NCBI GenBank assembly: GCA_022606425.2
Contig: JAHDVF020000447.1
Span: 31,001 to 95,000 of the forward strand
Direction: 5' to 3'
DNA length: 64,000 nucleotides
Origin: Lepidostoma basale
Taxonomy: Eukaryota > Arthropoda > Insecta > Trichoptera > Lepidostomatidae
Shown: piece after piece, positions 51,000 to 61,265 of the stretch
How positions within the stretch are numbered: the stretch's first letter is position 1
How the letters are laid out: each line of letters begins with the position of its first letter
Notes under the pieces: generated by a model
The model's database searches: none
Told to the model about the DNA's origin: nothing
Seen by the model: the letters and a program-made list of their open reading frames with translations, nothing else
Translations under genes and position numbers: made by a program

Positions 51000-51535
51000 T
51001 TATCAATGAAAGCGAAAACGGCCGTTCACAATGAAGTTCTGGTCTCAACCCTAATGTATGGAAGCGAAGCATGGAACTGGCAGAAGAGAGATGAGAGCAG
51101 AATAAATGCGGTAGATATGAGGTCCCTAAAAGGTATGTGTGGTAGAACGATATACGAGTATGACAGAATCTCAAATGTGATATAAGAAAATAATGTAGAG
51201 CGGAAGAAGGTATTATGAATAAAATTATGACAGGATCGCTGCGTTGGTTCGGACATATGGAACGCATTGATGGAGAAATAATGGTTAAGAAAGTATACGT
51301 TAATGATGTAAATGGGGTACGGAGTCGAGGCAGACCGAGGAAAACACGGCATGATCAAATTAATCAAATTTTAAAGGTTGTCATGTTAGAAGTCGGAGGA
51401 ATCGACGTGCGTGTATGACTCGTTGTATGAATGTGGAGGAAGCTAGAGAGGTTTGACAGGATAAAGTAGTGTGGCGGTCCATTCTCTCTGCCTACCTCTG
51501 CGAGGAAACGGCGTGATGGTTTGTTTGTTTAGAAT
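51000..51535 (+). pseudogene. RTE-A2 reverse transcriptase C-terminus
   Basis: Begins near AMKAKTAVHNEVLVSTLMYG, then SEAWNWQKRDESRINAVDMR, NKIMTGSLRWFGHMERIDGE and GRPRKTRHDQINQIL. Ends GCGTGATGGTTTGTTTG. A TACGAG insertion near 51150 breaks the frame relative to other copies. Confidence 0.88.
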
Positions 51536-51574
51536 TTTTGATACAAACAAACAAACAAACCATCTTCACCATTC

Positions 51575-51720
51575 ACTTTCCGAGTCCAAGTTTCACAGCA
51601 ATAGAACAGACCATATTTAACATTAAATCATTCCTTGTCGGAGTTTCAGATTAAGATTATCGTTGCAAAAGAAGGTTCTTATTTTATTTAATGCAGCACG
51701 TGCAACTACATTTCATATCA
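51575..51720 (-). mobile_element. Reverse transcriptase fragment
   Basis: The minus strand reads AALNKIRTFFCNDNLNLKLR, with short frameshifts. Same region of RT as 1150-1430. Confidence 0.55.
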
Positions 51721-52204
51721 ATATCCGGGACAAGCGTTTAGTAATAATGCTGCTTGTTTGAATAATATATATCAATCACGTGAAGGCATGCTTACACAAC
51801 TCCCCAGAAGTTTGCACGTAAAACGACATATTACATAATCTGTATTGCTTATTTCTGTGTACAGTCTGCAATACAAGGCATAATTATGTGTATTTTCCAA
51901 CGTAAATTGTCTCCAACCGTTCCGATAATGAGTCGTATATCTTTCTTTACAAAGTAGAAACAGATGTGTCTGCACTACGATAAAATCGTTCGGAAGGGGT
52001 TGCCGCGGCGGCGGGGATGGCGAGGGGGTTAAATTACAGTCTGGGAGGGGGTGGACTAGGAAGTCGTAAGGGATGGTATTTGTCGTGTTCGTGGCTAGAA
52101 GATATCGGGAAATTAAAGTGCAACTCTAAAATAATTAAATATTCATTGCCTGCGGTAACCACGGCTTTCGTTTGACACATTGGTATTGTAAACTTTAAAT
52201 TATT
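51721..52204. other. Single-copy region with GC-rich core
   Basis: 51990-52080 contains GGGGTTGCCGCGGCGGCGG. No match elsewhere in the window and no convincing open frame. Confidence 0.35.
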
Positions 52205-52380
52205 TATAAAATAAACAAACAAACCATAACGCCGTTCTCCGCAGGGGTAGGCAGAGAGAATGGACCGCCGCACTACTCTATTCTGACACATCTCTCTAGA
52301 TTCCTCCACATTCATACAACAAGAAATACACGCACGTCGATTCTTCCGACTTCTAACTTGAGCTAACTTTAAAATTTGAT
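52205..52380 (-). mobile_element. RTE-A2 3' fragment
   Basis: AAACAAACAAACCATAACGC (tail), then GGGGTAGGCAGAGAGAATGG and CACGCACGTCGATTCTTCC. Reverse of RTE-A2. Confidence 0.85.
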
Positions 52381-52694
52381 TAATACATTAGTTATTTTGT
52401 TTTATATATTAAAAATAATTAAGAAAAAATAATTCATTTATCATATCAACACACGTATTCGTAATTAATACGAATGAAAACGTCTGTTTTCTAGGAGTGT
52501 TATTTTATTTTATGGAAATAACTTGTTTCACCTTGCTAAGGCATTAAAATGTGTGCCTACGCCAAGGAGTGAAAGGATATAGGCTGATAATGAAGAAGGA
52601 TACCATATTGTCTTCTCAGGTAACATACATAGATTTTTTTAAGATAATCTAATGATTTTACTTAAATATCCTGATGGAAGTTAATTAAAAATAA
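52381..52694. other. AT-rich spacer with end-like motifs
   Basis: AATTAATACGAATGAAAACG and CACCTTGCTAAGGCATTAAA resemble pieces of the HH-type repeats. Not assignable. Confidence 0.3.
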
Positions 52695-52840
52695 TAATTA
52701 AATTAAACGATTTTTTAATAACTACTTCCACTTTAGACAGTGACCAGTCTGTCGATGCCAGTCAACCTGACGAAACTGTTTGCTATCGAAATAAAGACAA
52801 AAGTGAAGGTAGTAAAAAAATCGTTTTATTTTATTATTAT
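52695..52840. repeat. P1-derived hairpin
   Basis: AACGATTTTTTAATAACTAC at the left pairs with GGTAGTAAAAAAATCGTTTT at the right. The right arm carries CTGTCGATGCCAGTCAACC, then TGACGAAACTGTTTGC. The left arm lacks the motif. Confidence 0.7.
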
Positions 52841-52959
52841 ACACAGTTCGGCTTAAGAAATAAATAGAGTTATTATTATAGAATAATTTTGTTATATCTA
52901 TGCCTCTTTTGAGACTATTTGTAAAATATGTTCGTGTGAACATTATTTCATTGTTTCTA

Positions 52960-53200
52960 TTATTGCAGTGACGTCACAGCCGCCCTATCTACTTGCTAAG
53001 GGGGCGGTTCTGGCGGGGGCGGGTGGGAGGAGTTAGGGGGAGAAGAAGGCTAAGAAGTGCACTCCCTGTGTGCTTTAGATAAAGGTAATTTAGTGTATTG
53101 GAAGTCACAAAACGTAAACATTTCTAGGATTAGTCGGAGACTCGCGTGGCGGGTGAGTTTACTTCTCAGCTCCTGCTCATACAGAGACATTAATGTACAT
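52960..53200. other. GC-rich single-copy island with CRE-like site
   Basis: Contains TGACGTCA (about 52969) and GGGGGCGGTTCTGGCGGGGG. No repeat match. Could be a regulatory region; no transcript evidence is available from sequence alone. Confidence 0.3.
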
Positions 53201-53544
53201 ATGGTATATTGTATTTCCATGGAATATTAAAATTAATCTTGGCTAATATTTTTTTATATGCATAGCAATGGATTTATGGTTTCTTGAACAATGATGTAAA
53301 ACTCCACCTAAAATAATTAATACGAATGAAAGCGAAACATGTCATTCCCATAAAATATAATCCAATTTCTAGCATAGCAAATTGTTGAATTAAAGTGAAT
53401 TCATGAAATAAAGTGAATTAAAGTTGAATTAAAGTGAATTCAAAGTGAATTCATTCATGTTTGAACAATTAAATACAAAATACTTCTGTATATTTTTATA
53501 TACTAAATTTGTTAATATTTTGGAATATAAATGTTGTTATTTGG
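53201..53544. other. AT-rich spacer with a dispersed repeat piece
   Basis: 53281-53360 holds TTCTTGAACAATGATGTAAA, then AGCGAAACATGTCATTCCC. It is followed by a GTGAATTCAAA-type local repeat (53395-53455). Confidence 0.4.
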
Positions 53545-53587
53545 AATTTCTTGGTAGAAGTTCAATGAAAATAATGAAAATCCAAAA

Positions 53588-53758
53588 AAATCCTTTATAT
53601 TATATTATATATATTATTTAGCTTTATTCCACTTGATTTCGGTTTTGGCAGCTCGCTGCCATCTTCTGGTAAAAAATATAGCAGCAAGCTGCCAAAACCG
53701 GTTGAAGCTAAAAATCACGTGGAATTTAATAAAATATATTTAATATTATATAGGGATT
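53588..53758. repeat. P1b palindrome with paired hammerhead-like motifs
   Basis: The left arm (reversed) gives CCAGAAGATGGCAGCGAGC, then TGCCAAAACCG. The right arm gives AGCAGCAAGCTGCC, then AAAACCGGTTGAAGC. GAAA has become AAAA in both arms, so neither could be active. Confidence 0.8.
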
Positions 53759-54099
53759 TTATATTAATTTTTGTTTAATATCAATTATTAACAATACGGA
53801 ATTCCAAAAAAACATATTTTTGCATTTGTGATTATTTTCGAAGATATCATACTCTCATCGTTAGTAGAGTGATATATTTATAAACTTATATTTCTTTAAT
53901 ACACTTTGTGTTGTGGATTCGAATTTGAATTATATTTGAAAATTGTGTTTTCACAATATTTTTTTGTACTTTTCGTAAACATGTTTCGGACTTCGCGTTC
54001 CCCTTTCTAATTATAAATATTTACTCACATTTTCCTCGGTCTAACTCTATTATTTAAAGAAAGTTGTGACACTATCAAATCAATGAATAATTTAAACGT

Positions 54100-54255
54100 C
54101 AGCCACTTGAGACAATACAGAAAATCTCTAGAGAAGACAACGGGAAACCACTCGAGTTACACTTCCCAGAAAAGAAAGAACTGTGTTTGACGAGAAAGCA
54201 TTCGCAATAGCGATAGTCAACATCGGAGGACCTGACACGGCACTTTTAGAAAAAG
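54100..54255 (+). mobile_element. LINE-G-like fragment
   Basis: Reads VFDEKAFAIAIVNIGGPDTA, then L, stop and a short AGAAAAAGAG tail. Matches the VIANxGxT end of LINE-G. Confidence 0.6.
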
Positions 54256-54407
54256 AGCCACTTGAGGAATCGGAAACATTAACGTACGTTATTGGCACGA
54301 TGTATTAATGTTGAGAAGAAGAATATGACATTGTGTTAAAATATTAAAAAAGCTTCCAACGTATATTTTTGATAATTTAATAAGCTAGTGCGGGTATTTA
54401 TTGACCA

Positions 54408-54985
54408 TAACTTACTAACCATCACGCCGTCTCCCCGAAAGGGTAGGCAGAAAGAATGGACTGTCACACTTTTACTGATGCGGCACTCCATCCTTCTTTT
54501 TTCGCCCCGCGGGAGACGCGGTGTGATGGGTTGCGAACCTCATCGCCACCAATAGGCATCTCCCGCGTACACTTCGATCGTCCAACACCCACAAAATAAA
54601 TCTAAAACAAATAATATAAAATACAATGATATAAAATAAAAAACAAAATAATAATAATTTAACACAAAATGTTCTTTTTAGATGGTGCACATATTGTCTA
54701 TTTAATTTATGTTCCACGAATCCACCGTTTTTTTTAATTTAGCACATAATGTAATCACACATAATGTTTTTTTTCGATGTTGCACATGTTGACATGGACG
54801 ATCCGGACTTTTGTGTTTATTTAATTTATGTTACACGTATCCACCGATTTTTAAATTAGCTGTAATTAGGCACTTAACCAGCAAGAACTTAAAAATAATA
54901 TTGAAGAAATTATTCAAATTGTCATTGGAACAAATGAAAAAATTATTTTTACACCTGTCAAAATTCTTTATAAAAACGATTGTTT
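54408..54985 (-). mobile_element. S element, opposite copy (empty site for SINE1)
   Basis: Tail at the left (AACTTACTAACCATCACGCC). Runs through CGGGAGACGCGGTGTGATGG to CTGTCAAAATTCTTTATAA. ATTTAATTTATGTTCCACG and ATTTAATTTATGTTACACG are the two internal repeat phrases. No SINE1 is present between CAAGAACTT and AAAAATAATATTG. Confidence 0.88.
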
Positions 54986-55404
54986 CTTGAATAATGACGT
55001 ATAATTCCATATAAGGTATTTAATATTGATAAAAACGTCAAATTTCTAGGAATTTTACTGAATTATGACGGAAGGATATGATATTTGCCCTAGGAATTGT
55101 TTCCATTAAATTTGATAAATGAACTAAAAAACTGATTTCCATTAATATTAAAGATTTTAACGTTTTTCAGAAATGAATTAAAAATTAGTTTCTTTCTTTG
55201 AATATATTATATTTATCTAGACATATTTCAAATACCTTCCCCATTGGTAGAACGATATAAAATATAGATTTATTTGAATACCTTATGAAAAAAAAAAGTG
55301 TAATATTTCGTATTTTGATGTTTATTTTGCCCTACAATCCTAAGTAAATAAAATTACCCCTACTATTTAGAAAGGTAATATAACGATTAGTAACGATTTA
55401 GTAA
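54986..55404. other. AT-rich interior of the HH2 pair
   Basis: No coding or repeat match apart from CGATTGTTTCTTGAATAATG at the left edge, a form of the shared TTTTACATCATTG-type end. Confidence 0.3.
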
Positions 55405-55629
55405 ATATTTATATTTAGGAAGGGGAACACGAAGTCCGAAACATGTTTACGAAAAGTACAAAAAAATATTGTGAAAACACAATTTTCAATTATAATTCAT
55501 ATTCGAATCCATAACACAAAGTGTATTAAAGAAATATAAGTTTTTAACACACATTTGTCTAAAAGATCTTATGCTGATCTCAATTAATTTTACTTGCACC
55601 TATTAACACAAACTTCCTGATTTATTGTT

Positions 55630-55790
55630 TCACACCATGCCAACATGCAAGATGGACTGATGACATTATCCAACATGCAAATCGTAGGTGGCAACAGTAA
55701 GCCCAAGACAGAAAATGTTGGAAGAGTTTAGAAGATGCTTTTATTCGGCAGTGGAGTAAAATATTCTGAAAAGAAGAAGAAGACCATGCC
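55630..55790 (+). mobile_element. RTE-C 3' end
   Basis: ARWTDDIIQHANRRWQQ, stop, AQDRKCWKSLEDAFIRQWS, stop and a GAAAAGAAGAAGAAG tail. Confidence 0.75.
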
Positions 55791-55984
55791 ACCACGCCCA
55801 TTTTTTTGGGATTATTTCCATCGTCATAAAAATGTTTGATAAAATAAGAGTATTTAAAATTAAAACTATTAATAAAATGTTTAAACAATTAACATATACC
55901 TTAGTTTACCTGTATATCCAAAGAGTATAAAACAAAAATAAAACATAAGATGTTTATTAACAAACTGTAATTCTAAATTCACTA

Positions 55985-56180
55985 AGAAGCCCGAAGTGCA
56001 TCCCCAGACAGGATTGGGGTGGTTTCCACCCCCCGCGTGGGGGCGAAATTCATTGTTCAAGATTCGCGATGCTTACCCTTTGGCAGATAAATCTCCGCGG
56101 CGGAAACCATTTGGCGCCCTTTCTGGAAAGCTGGGCGTGCGAGGGTTGCTCGCCGCGGCTGCTAAAGGGTTAAATTATAG
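55985..56180. other. GC-rich single-copy island
   Basis: GGGGTGGTTTCCACCCCC, a perfect 7-bp hairpin-like palindrome, then CTCCGCGGCGGAAACCATTT. A 98-codon plus frame (55996-56292) crosses it; it begins MHPQTGLGWFPPPAWGRN and has no known domain. Confidence 0.3.
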
Positions 56181-56479
56181 AATGCTGCGGCTGATTTTCA
56201 ATATTCAACAATGTTTCGTTTACTTATCGAAGAACGAGAGATATTCTCTCGCTTACAAACCCTTATTTTTTTTGAGTTTTTTAAAAATGTGATATCTGTC
56301 TTCTGAAATATTATATTTTACCGGACAAAGTAAATATTTTAAAATATATACATGAGTATTTTGATAATGTATATAAATATGAATTAAGAGAACAATTTTT
56401 CCATTGTTGAGTTTTCTTTATTCGACAAGTTTTGCCATCATCATTGGGAAAATATTTTTTGAGCAAAAAATGTAATTGA
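56181..56479. other. AT-rich spacer
   Basis: AGTTTTGCCATCATCATTGG near 56430 is a weak trace of an HH-type motif. Otherwise nothing. Confidence 0.3.
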
Positions 56480-56930
56480 TATGAATAAAGTAGAATAAAT
56501 GCAGTAGAAATAAGATCTCTAAGACGTTTGTGTGATTAATCTGTATATGATAAAGTGTCAAATGCAAGTATAAGAAGTGAATGTGGTGCGAATGAAAGTG
56601 TTATGAACAAAATAATGAAAGGGTCATAAAGATGGTTTGGACACATGGAAAGAATGAGTGAAGACAGAATGGTGAAGAAGGCATATGTAAACGGCGTAAA
56701 CGGAGCTAGAAAAAGAAGAAGGCCGAGGAGAACGTGGCACGATCAAATTAATCAAATATTAAATGTCGGTCACGTGAGGAGTCGGAGAAATCGACGTGCG
56801 TGCATGCCAGGATTTATGAATGTAAAGGAATCGAGAGAAGTATGTCAGGACAGAACAGTGTGGCGTACCATTCTTTCTGCCTACCCCTCCGGGGAAACGC
56901 CGTGATGGTTAGTTAGTTAGTTAGTTATGA
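56480..56930 (+). pseudogene. RTE-A C-terminus
   Basis: A stop-interrupted first half (RCGANESVMNKIMKGS, stop), then an 86-codon frame MERMSEDRMVKKAYVNGVNG, RRTWHDQINQILNVGHV and YPSGETP. GTTAGTTAGTTAG tail follows. Confidence 0.88.
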
Positions 56931-57014
56931 ATGAATACATTTGGTTTCTAAAAGCTTAAATAAAATTAAAGGAACATGTTTTGATTTTTTAAGGTATCAT
57001 CAAATTAATTAATA

Positions 57015-57145
57015 AGATGCAAAGAGACGTGCAAGGCGATCGCAACTAAGGTTGAAAAAAAAAATGATGTGGACCGATGTCGGCGGAACCTGGATGCAAT
57101 CACCATCGACTGATGATGACTGCATCCAGGCACCGTCTCTTTGTG
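57015..57145. mobile_element. RTE-B fragments, inverted
   Basis: Plus strand GCAAAGAGACGTGCAAGGCG to AACCTGGATGCAATCACC, then the reverse CTGCATCCAGGCACCGTCTC and TTTG. A short inverted pair of the same RTE-B segment. Confidence 0.65.
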
Positions 57146-57274
57146 GCATTGTCTCTCAACGATCCTTCGATTATTCGTATTATGGACATTTTTTAAAGAT
57201 ATTTGAGACGTTAGACGTGTATCTGGAATTACAAAGTCAAATCACTTACCATTCGGCCACGAAGGTCGTCGAAG

Positions 57275-57430
57275 ATAAGAGGAGCAGTCTCTGGATGGAG
57301 TTGTGGTAGGAGATAGCATCCTGCGTGAGACCATTTTGTTGGGCTATCGGGGAAGATTTTTTTTATCCGCATTGATTGCGGGAGGGGTAAAGGACTGATA
57401 TTCTGATATACCAAAGGAGTGTGGTAACGG
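57275..57430 (-). repeat. JKY2 fragment
   Basis: AAGATAAGAGGAGCAGTCTC, then GGGCTATCGGGGAAGATTTT and GGGAGGGGTAAAGGACTG. The left edge abuts a 30-bp SINE2 end (CGGCCACGAAGGTCGTCG). Confidence 0.7.
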
Positions 57431-57989
57431 TGGGCTTTCATCGGGTAAGGACGCAAACATTACTCATTAAATGATATGGACTTGTCTTTCCTCAATGCCA
57501 ACCTTCCTCTTCAGAGAGCAAGGGAGAAACTCGCCCAAATTTGAACATCGATGTTCATATACCGTTTCGAGAGTACAAATGTTTTGATTTTTGTTTTGAA
57601 AATATTGCATTACACAAAGTATACAAAACATCTCGAAGTAACGACGCGAGAAGTTTGCTTGCAAGAATGCTAATTTAAAGTACACAGGGCCCATTAAAAA
57701 CAATGGCACATTTCTCACACAAGGAATCGCAAATCAACCACCGCTCCTGCGCTATCCCCATCTGCCTAATGCACCCCCTTCATCCCCCCGCCCGCCCCCA
57801 ATCTTGGGATGTCTTACCTTATGCTAATATTTGAAAATATTTGCAAAAGGGGGAGTTTATTGGTTTGCCTAAAACACGATCAATTTTGATATAAACATAC
57901 ACGCTTACGCAATATTGCACCCTTTATCTTACAGGGTAGGATAATTTAATACGCCGTAAATTAATTAAATATAAATTTTTAAAACAAGT
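57431..57989. other. Spacer with pyrimidine-rich single-copy island
   Basis: 57720-57800 contains CCCCCTTCATCCCCCCGCCC. No repeat match and no gene seen. Confidence 0.3.
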
Positions 57990-58505
57990 AAAGCATTTGA
58001 AGTAGAATTGGCATTCGGGAATCTGAGCTACATCCTTAAAAACCGGAAAATACCGATCAACCTGAAACGAAAAGTCTATGAAGCCTGTGTTCTGCCAGTT
58101 GGTACTTATGGTCTTGAAACTGTTACATTGTCCAAAAAAAGTGCCGAGAAACTACGAGTGACCCAAAGAGCCATGGAAAGAGCAATGTTAGGAATAAGCC
58201 TAAGAAACAGAGTCAGAAACGATACGGTGAGAGAAAAAACATCATCCACCGGGTGGCGACTCTAAAATGGCAATGGGCGGGTCACGTAGCCAGAAGCTCA
58301 GATAAAAAATGGACAAGAAGACTGCTGACTTGGAGACCGTGGACGGCGAAGAGAAGTGCAGGGCGACCGCAACTACGGTGGAAGGATGATCTGAACAGAC
58401 ACGTCGGAATAACCTGGATGCAGTCTGCACAGGACACAATGACATGGAAGCAAATGGAGGAGGCCTCTGTCCAGGAATGGACGGGAATAGGCTGAGGAAG
58501 AAAAA
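57990..58505 (+). pseudogene. RTE-B reverse transcriptase C-terminus, best copy
   Basis: A frame from 58008 reads AFGNLSYILKNRKIPINLKR, then LPVGTYGLETVTLSKKSAEK and RAMERAMLGISLRNRVRNDT. A small deletion shifts frame, then RVATLKWQWAGHVARSS, SAGRPQLRWKDDLNRHVGIT and QEWTGIG, stop, GAAGAAAAAG tail. The deletion removed about 10 codons (KVTDIIH-type) around 58243. Confidence 0.9.
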
Positions 58506-58554
58506 GCATTTTTTAACTGGTATATATTACAAAATACCAAACATTAAAACATAA

Positions 58555-58760
58555 TATAATAGGATATACTTTAAAAAAAATTATTAACATCTGTCAAAAC
58601 TGATCATTTTTGTAAACAATTTTATAATATTTTAAATATGTATCTTAATAATATCACTGAGGAAGGACCGGTTGTCTGAACTATTTCTGATATTTAATCA
58701 AATTTTTTTGAAAGTTAGTGTTGTATATACAAAGTATATAAAAAAGGAAAAAAAAAATCA
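58555..58760 (+). repeat. HH2 repeat with hammerhead-like motif
   Basis: ATCACTGAGGAAGGACCGG, then TTGTCTGAACTATTTCTG at 58655-58695. CTGAGGA fits the core but GAAAC has become GAAC. Flanks match 29220-29410. Confidence 0.6.
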
Positions 58761-58849
58761 ATATTTAACATTTTCGAAAACCAGAGGCCAGTCTGACTAC
58801 AGAAACATACCAAACGTCTAAAAAAAAAGAAGAAAAAGATTACAAATTA

Positions 58850-58925
58850 ATGAAGACATAATAGTGAGGAAAATATATGTCAACAACATGAACGGAGCTA
58901 GAAATAGGGTATCGTGTGATCAAAC
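58850..58925 (+). mobile_element. RTE-A fragment
   Basis: GAAGACATAATAGTGAGGAA, then TGAACGGAGCTAGAAATAGG. A short internal RTE-A piece, facing the next copy. Confidence 0.6.
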
Positions 58926-58929
58926 CATT

Positions 58930-59385
58930 TTAATGACCCTTTAATTTTTTTTTTCATTACACTTTAATTTGGACTGCATTCACTTCTTCATTTACATTTG
59001 ACACTCTATCATACACAGATTTACGTGTCGCGCCACGTTTTCCTCGGTCTTCCTCTATTTCTGGTTCCATTTACATCGTTACATATAATTTTTTTTACAA
59101 TTTATTCTTCATTCATTATTTTCATATGTCCAAACCATCTTAATGATCCTTTCATTATTTTGTTTATAGCACCACTATTCGCACCGCATTCACTTTTTTA
59201 TATTTTCATTCGACACTCTAACATACACAGATTATCCACACATTCGTCTAAGAGATCTTATTTCTACTGCATTTATTTTACTTTCATCCTTCTTTTGCCA
59301 ATTCCATGCTTTACTTCTATACATAAGGGTCGGCACCAGAGCTCCATTCTGCACTGCCATCTTAGCAATATTGGTCTTTCCTCTT
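58930..59385 (-). mobile_element. RTE-A C-terminal part
   Basis: CGCGCCACGTTTTCCTCGG, then TGTCCAAACCATCTTAATG and TTGCCAATTCCATGCTTTAC to GCACTGCCATCTTAGC. Reverse of RTE-A, no tail. Confidence 0.85.
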
Positions 59386-59689
59386 TAGTATTCTATCAGA
59401 GTACTCGAGTGTGGTGTTACACTTTTTCTGTTATTTAATAAGTTTGCGACTTAAAATTGTCTGAAAACTGAAAACTAGAAAATGGCTATACAAGTAAGTT
59501 CTAAATTGTTCCATGTCATGCATCTTGCCTTTGTATCAAGTACTTTTGAATGGCGATTCTAAATATAAAAATATGTACCTAAACAAAGCATAATACATAT
59601 TCCATTATTTAACCTTTTACTTTAGTAATGTTTAAATTGTAAACATTGCAGACGGTGTGACGTCTGTGAGACACTTTACAATGGCGACT
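59386..59689. other. No recognisable feature
   Basis: Unassigned. A short phrase GACGGTGTGACGTCTGTGAG near 59651. Confidence 0.3.
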
Positions 59690-60375
59690 TTGAAATCAAA
59701 TCAAATCAAATCCGTTTATTAACTCAATAGTCATTACTAACAACATACACGTTTAAGACATCCATTGAGTACAGGTAAAATATTATACACATACAACATA
59801 ATATCAGGAACACATGAGAGATGGTTCCACATTAGGAAGACAAGATACTCTCTAAAGTCAAGAGTATTTGTCTTCTGAACGTACCTTCAGTCAGTCCCCG
59901 AGGAGACCGCGTTCAGCAGACTAATTGCCCTTCCCGTCGGTGTCACCAGAGGCAGATTGGTTCTGGTGGCCGGTAGGTAAAACAATATGTGCTGTCGCTG
60001 TCGGAGAAATCTATCAGGGACAAAAAGACTAACACCCTCTAGCACGGCCGAGTTCTCGAAATATCCCCTGATTTATTTAAAGAAATGGGTAATGAGATGC
60101 CCATCTCTTCGAAGCTGTAAAGAATTGGTTCCAAGAATTCCTAAAAGAAATGCCGTGGGATAGAGCCACGGATAACTACCATACTCTCTTATGTAGAGAT
60201 ACCTCAGATTTTTTTTCTGAACCCTCTCCAGCATAACGGAATATCTCGCCCCGTGAGGACTTCATATTACAGAACCACTTTCGAGTCTGCTCCAAACCAA
60301 TGCGTTGTATAGGACTCTGAGCACATTGGGATCTCTGAAATCTCTTCCGATCCGAAAGATGAAGCCCAACATCTA
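59690..60375 (-). mobile_element. CR1-L 3' end with ATTTG-type tail
   Basis: Left edge AAATCAAATCAAATCAAATC is the tail on the minus strand. Then GTTTAAGACATCCATTGAGT, CACCAGAGGCAGATTGGTTC and GAGTCTGCTCCAAACCAATG. Parallel to 43079-43838, with more frameshifts. Confidence 0.88.
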
Positions 60376-60954
60376 TATACTAAATGATATTTGATATTGA
60401 GTTTGACATTTCAAAAAAGTTTGTTTTGTTTTTATCGTAATGCGAGTTGATTAACAATGTTGCATTGTTCTTTAATAAACACGTAATATACAGATATAAA
60501 TATAAATAACTGAAAATAAAAAGTGGCACGTTAGATTAATTGTCATTGAATGCAAATGTATTGTATATCATTGAAATTCATGGAAGGTCGTGTAAGATAT
60601 TCACTTTAACACTCCACTTGCACAATGTATATGTTTAAGTACACAAGATTTATGATTTTACTTAATACGCACGCAATTGTGATTCATGCCATACATGGAA
60701 TATCGGAACACAGCGAACAGAATTTTAAATCTACGCCACACTACAACGCGAGTGTAGGGTGACATGGATTTAAATTTGCGCATGATTAACACAAAATTCG
60801 GTAAACAAGCATAATACAGTTTAATTTTTAAAAATAATGGATCACCCTTTGAGTTCTAAAATTGTCGGAAAATAGTTGCGATAGTGAAAATTTAAATTTT
60901 AGTGATAGTGACAAATTTAGTTAACATAATGCCTTTGATTTAAATAGTCATAAA
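60376..60954. other. Mostly unassigned
   Basis: The stretch 60840-60954 has serine- and aspartate-rich short frames (SENLNFSDSDKFS, stop) leading into the acidic block below. Two stops make a real exon unlikely. Confidence 0.3.
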
Positions 60955-61075
60955 GAAGAAGAAGAAGAAGATGACGACGAAGAAGAAGAAGATGACGAAG
61001 AAGACGAAGACGAAGAAGAAGACGAAGAAGAAGAATACGAAGAAGAAAAGAAGGAGAAGAAGAGACGTCATCCTC
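60955..61075 (+). repeat. GAA/GAC-rich low-complexity block
   Basis: About 115 bp of GAAGAC-type triplets. On the plus strand it reads as glutamate and aspartate runs (EEEDDEEDEDEE), preceded by HNAFDLNSHK and followed by RRHPLYLVIQYGFWVPSS. Probably an expanded microsatellite; a decayed acidic coding segment cannot be excluded. Confidence 0.7.
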
Positions 61076-61159
61076 TATATCTGGTTATACAGTACGGATT
61101 TTGGGTACCTAGTTCGTGTAATGCACAATTATTTTTACTGTTAAAATTGAAAACACTGT

Positions 61160-61265
61160 TTTATAATTTATTTTTAAATTAAGTTTATTGTAACACCTGA
61201 TGATGCCGACATCGGTTGGCGAAACAGTTGTCGCGACACTCTCAGTGAATAATAAGAAATTGTGA
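61160..61265 (+). repeat. HH3 repeat
   Basis: AAGTTTATTGTAACACCTG through GTCGCGACACTCTCAGTG. Single plus-strand copy of the HH3 type seen as an inverted pair at 23645-23795. Confidence 0.75.
61197..61232 (+). ncRNA. Hammerhead ribozyme-like core
   Basis: CTGATGA (61197-61203), one T, a 6-bp hairpin GCCGAC-ATCG-GTTGGC (61205-61220), GAAAC (61221-61225), AGTT loop, GTC (61230-61232). All conserved core positions of a type I hammerhead with a 2-bp stem III are present. The unpaired T before stem II and a weak stem I make activity uncertain. Confidence 0.5.

Larger units (their letters stand above)
53880..55545. repeat. HH2 inverted repeats enclosing 1.4 kb
   Basis: About 140 bp at 53880-54020 is the reverse complement of 55405-55545 (ACACTTTGTGTTGTGGATTC, then GTTTTCACAATATTTTTTTG and TTCGTAAACATGTTTCGGAC). 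The interior includes LINE-G and S insertions. The ribozyme-like motif has lost its GTC (CATGTTT). Confidence 0.85.
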
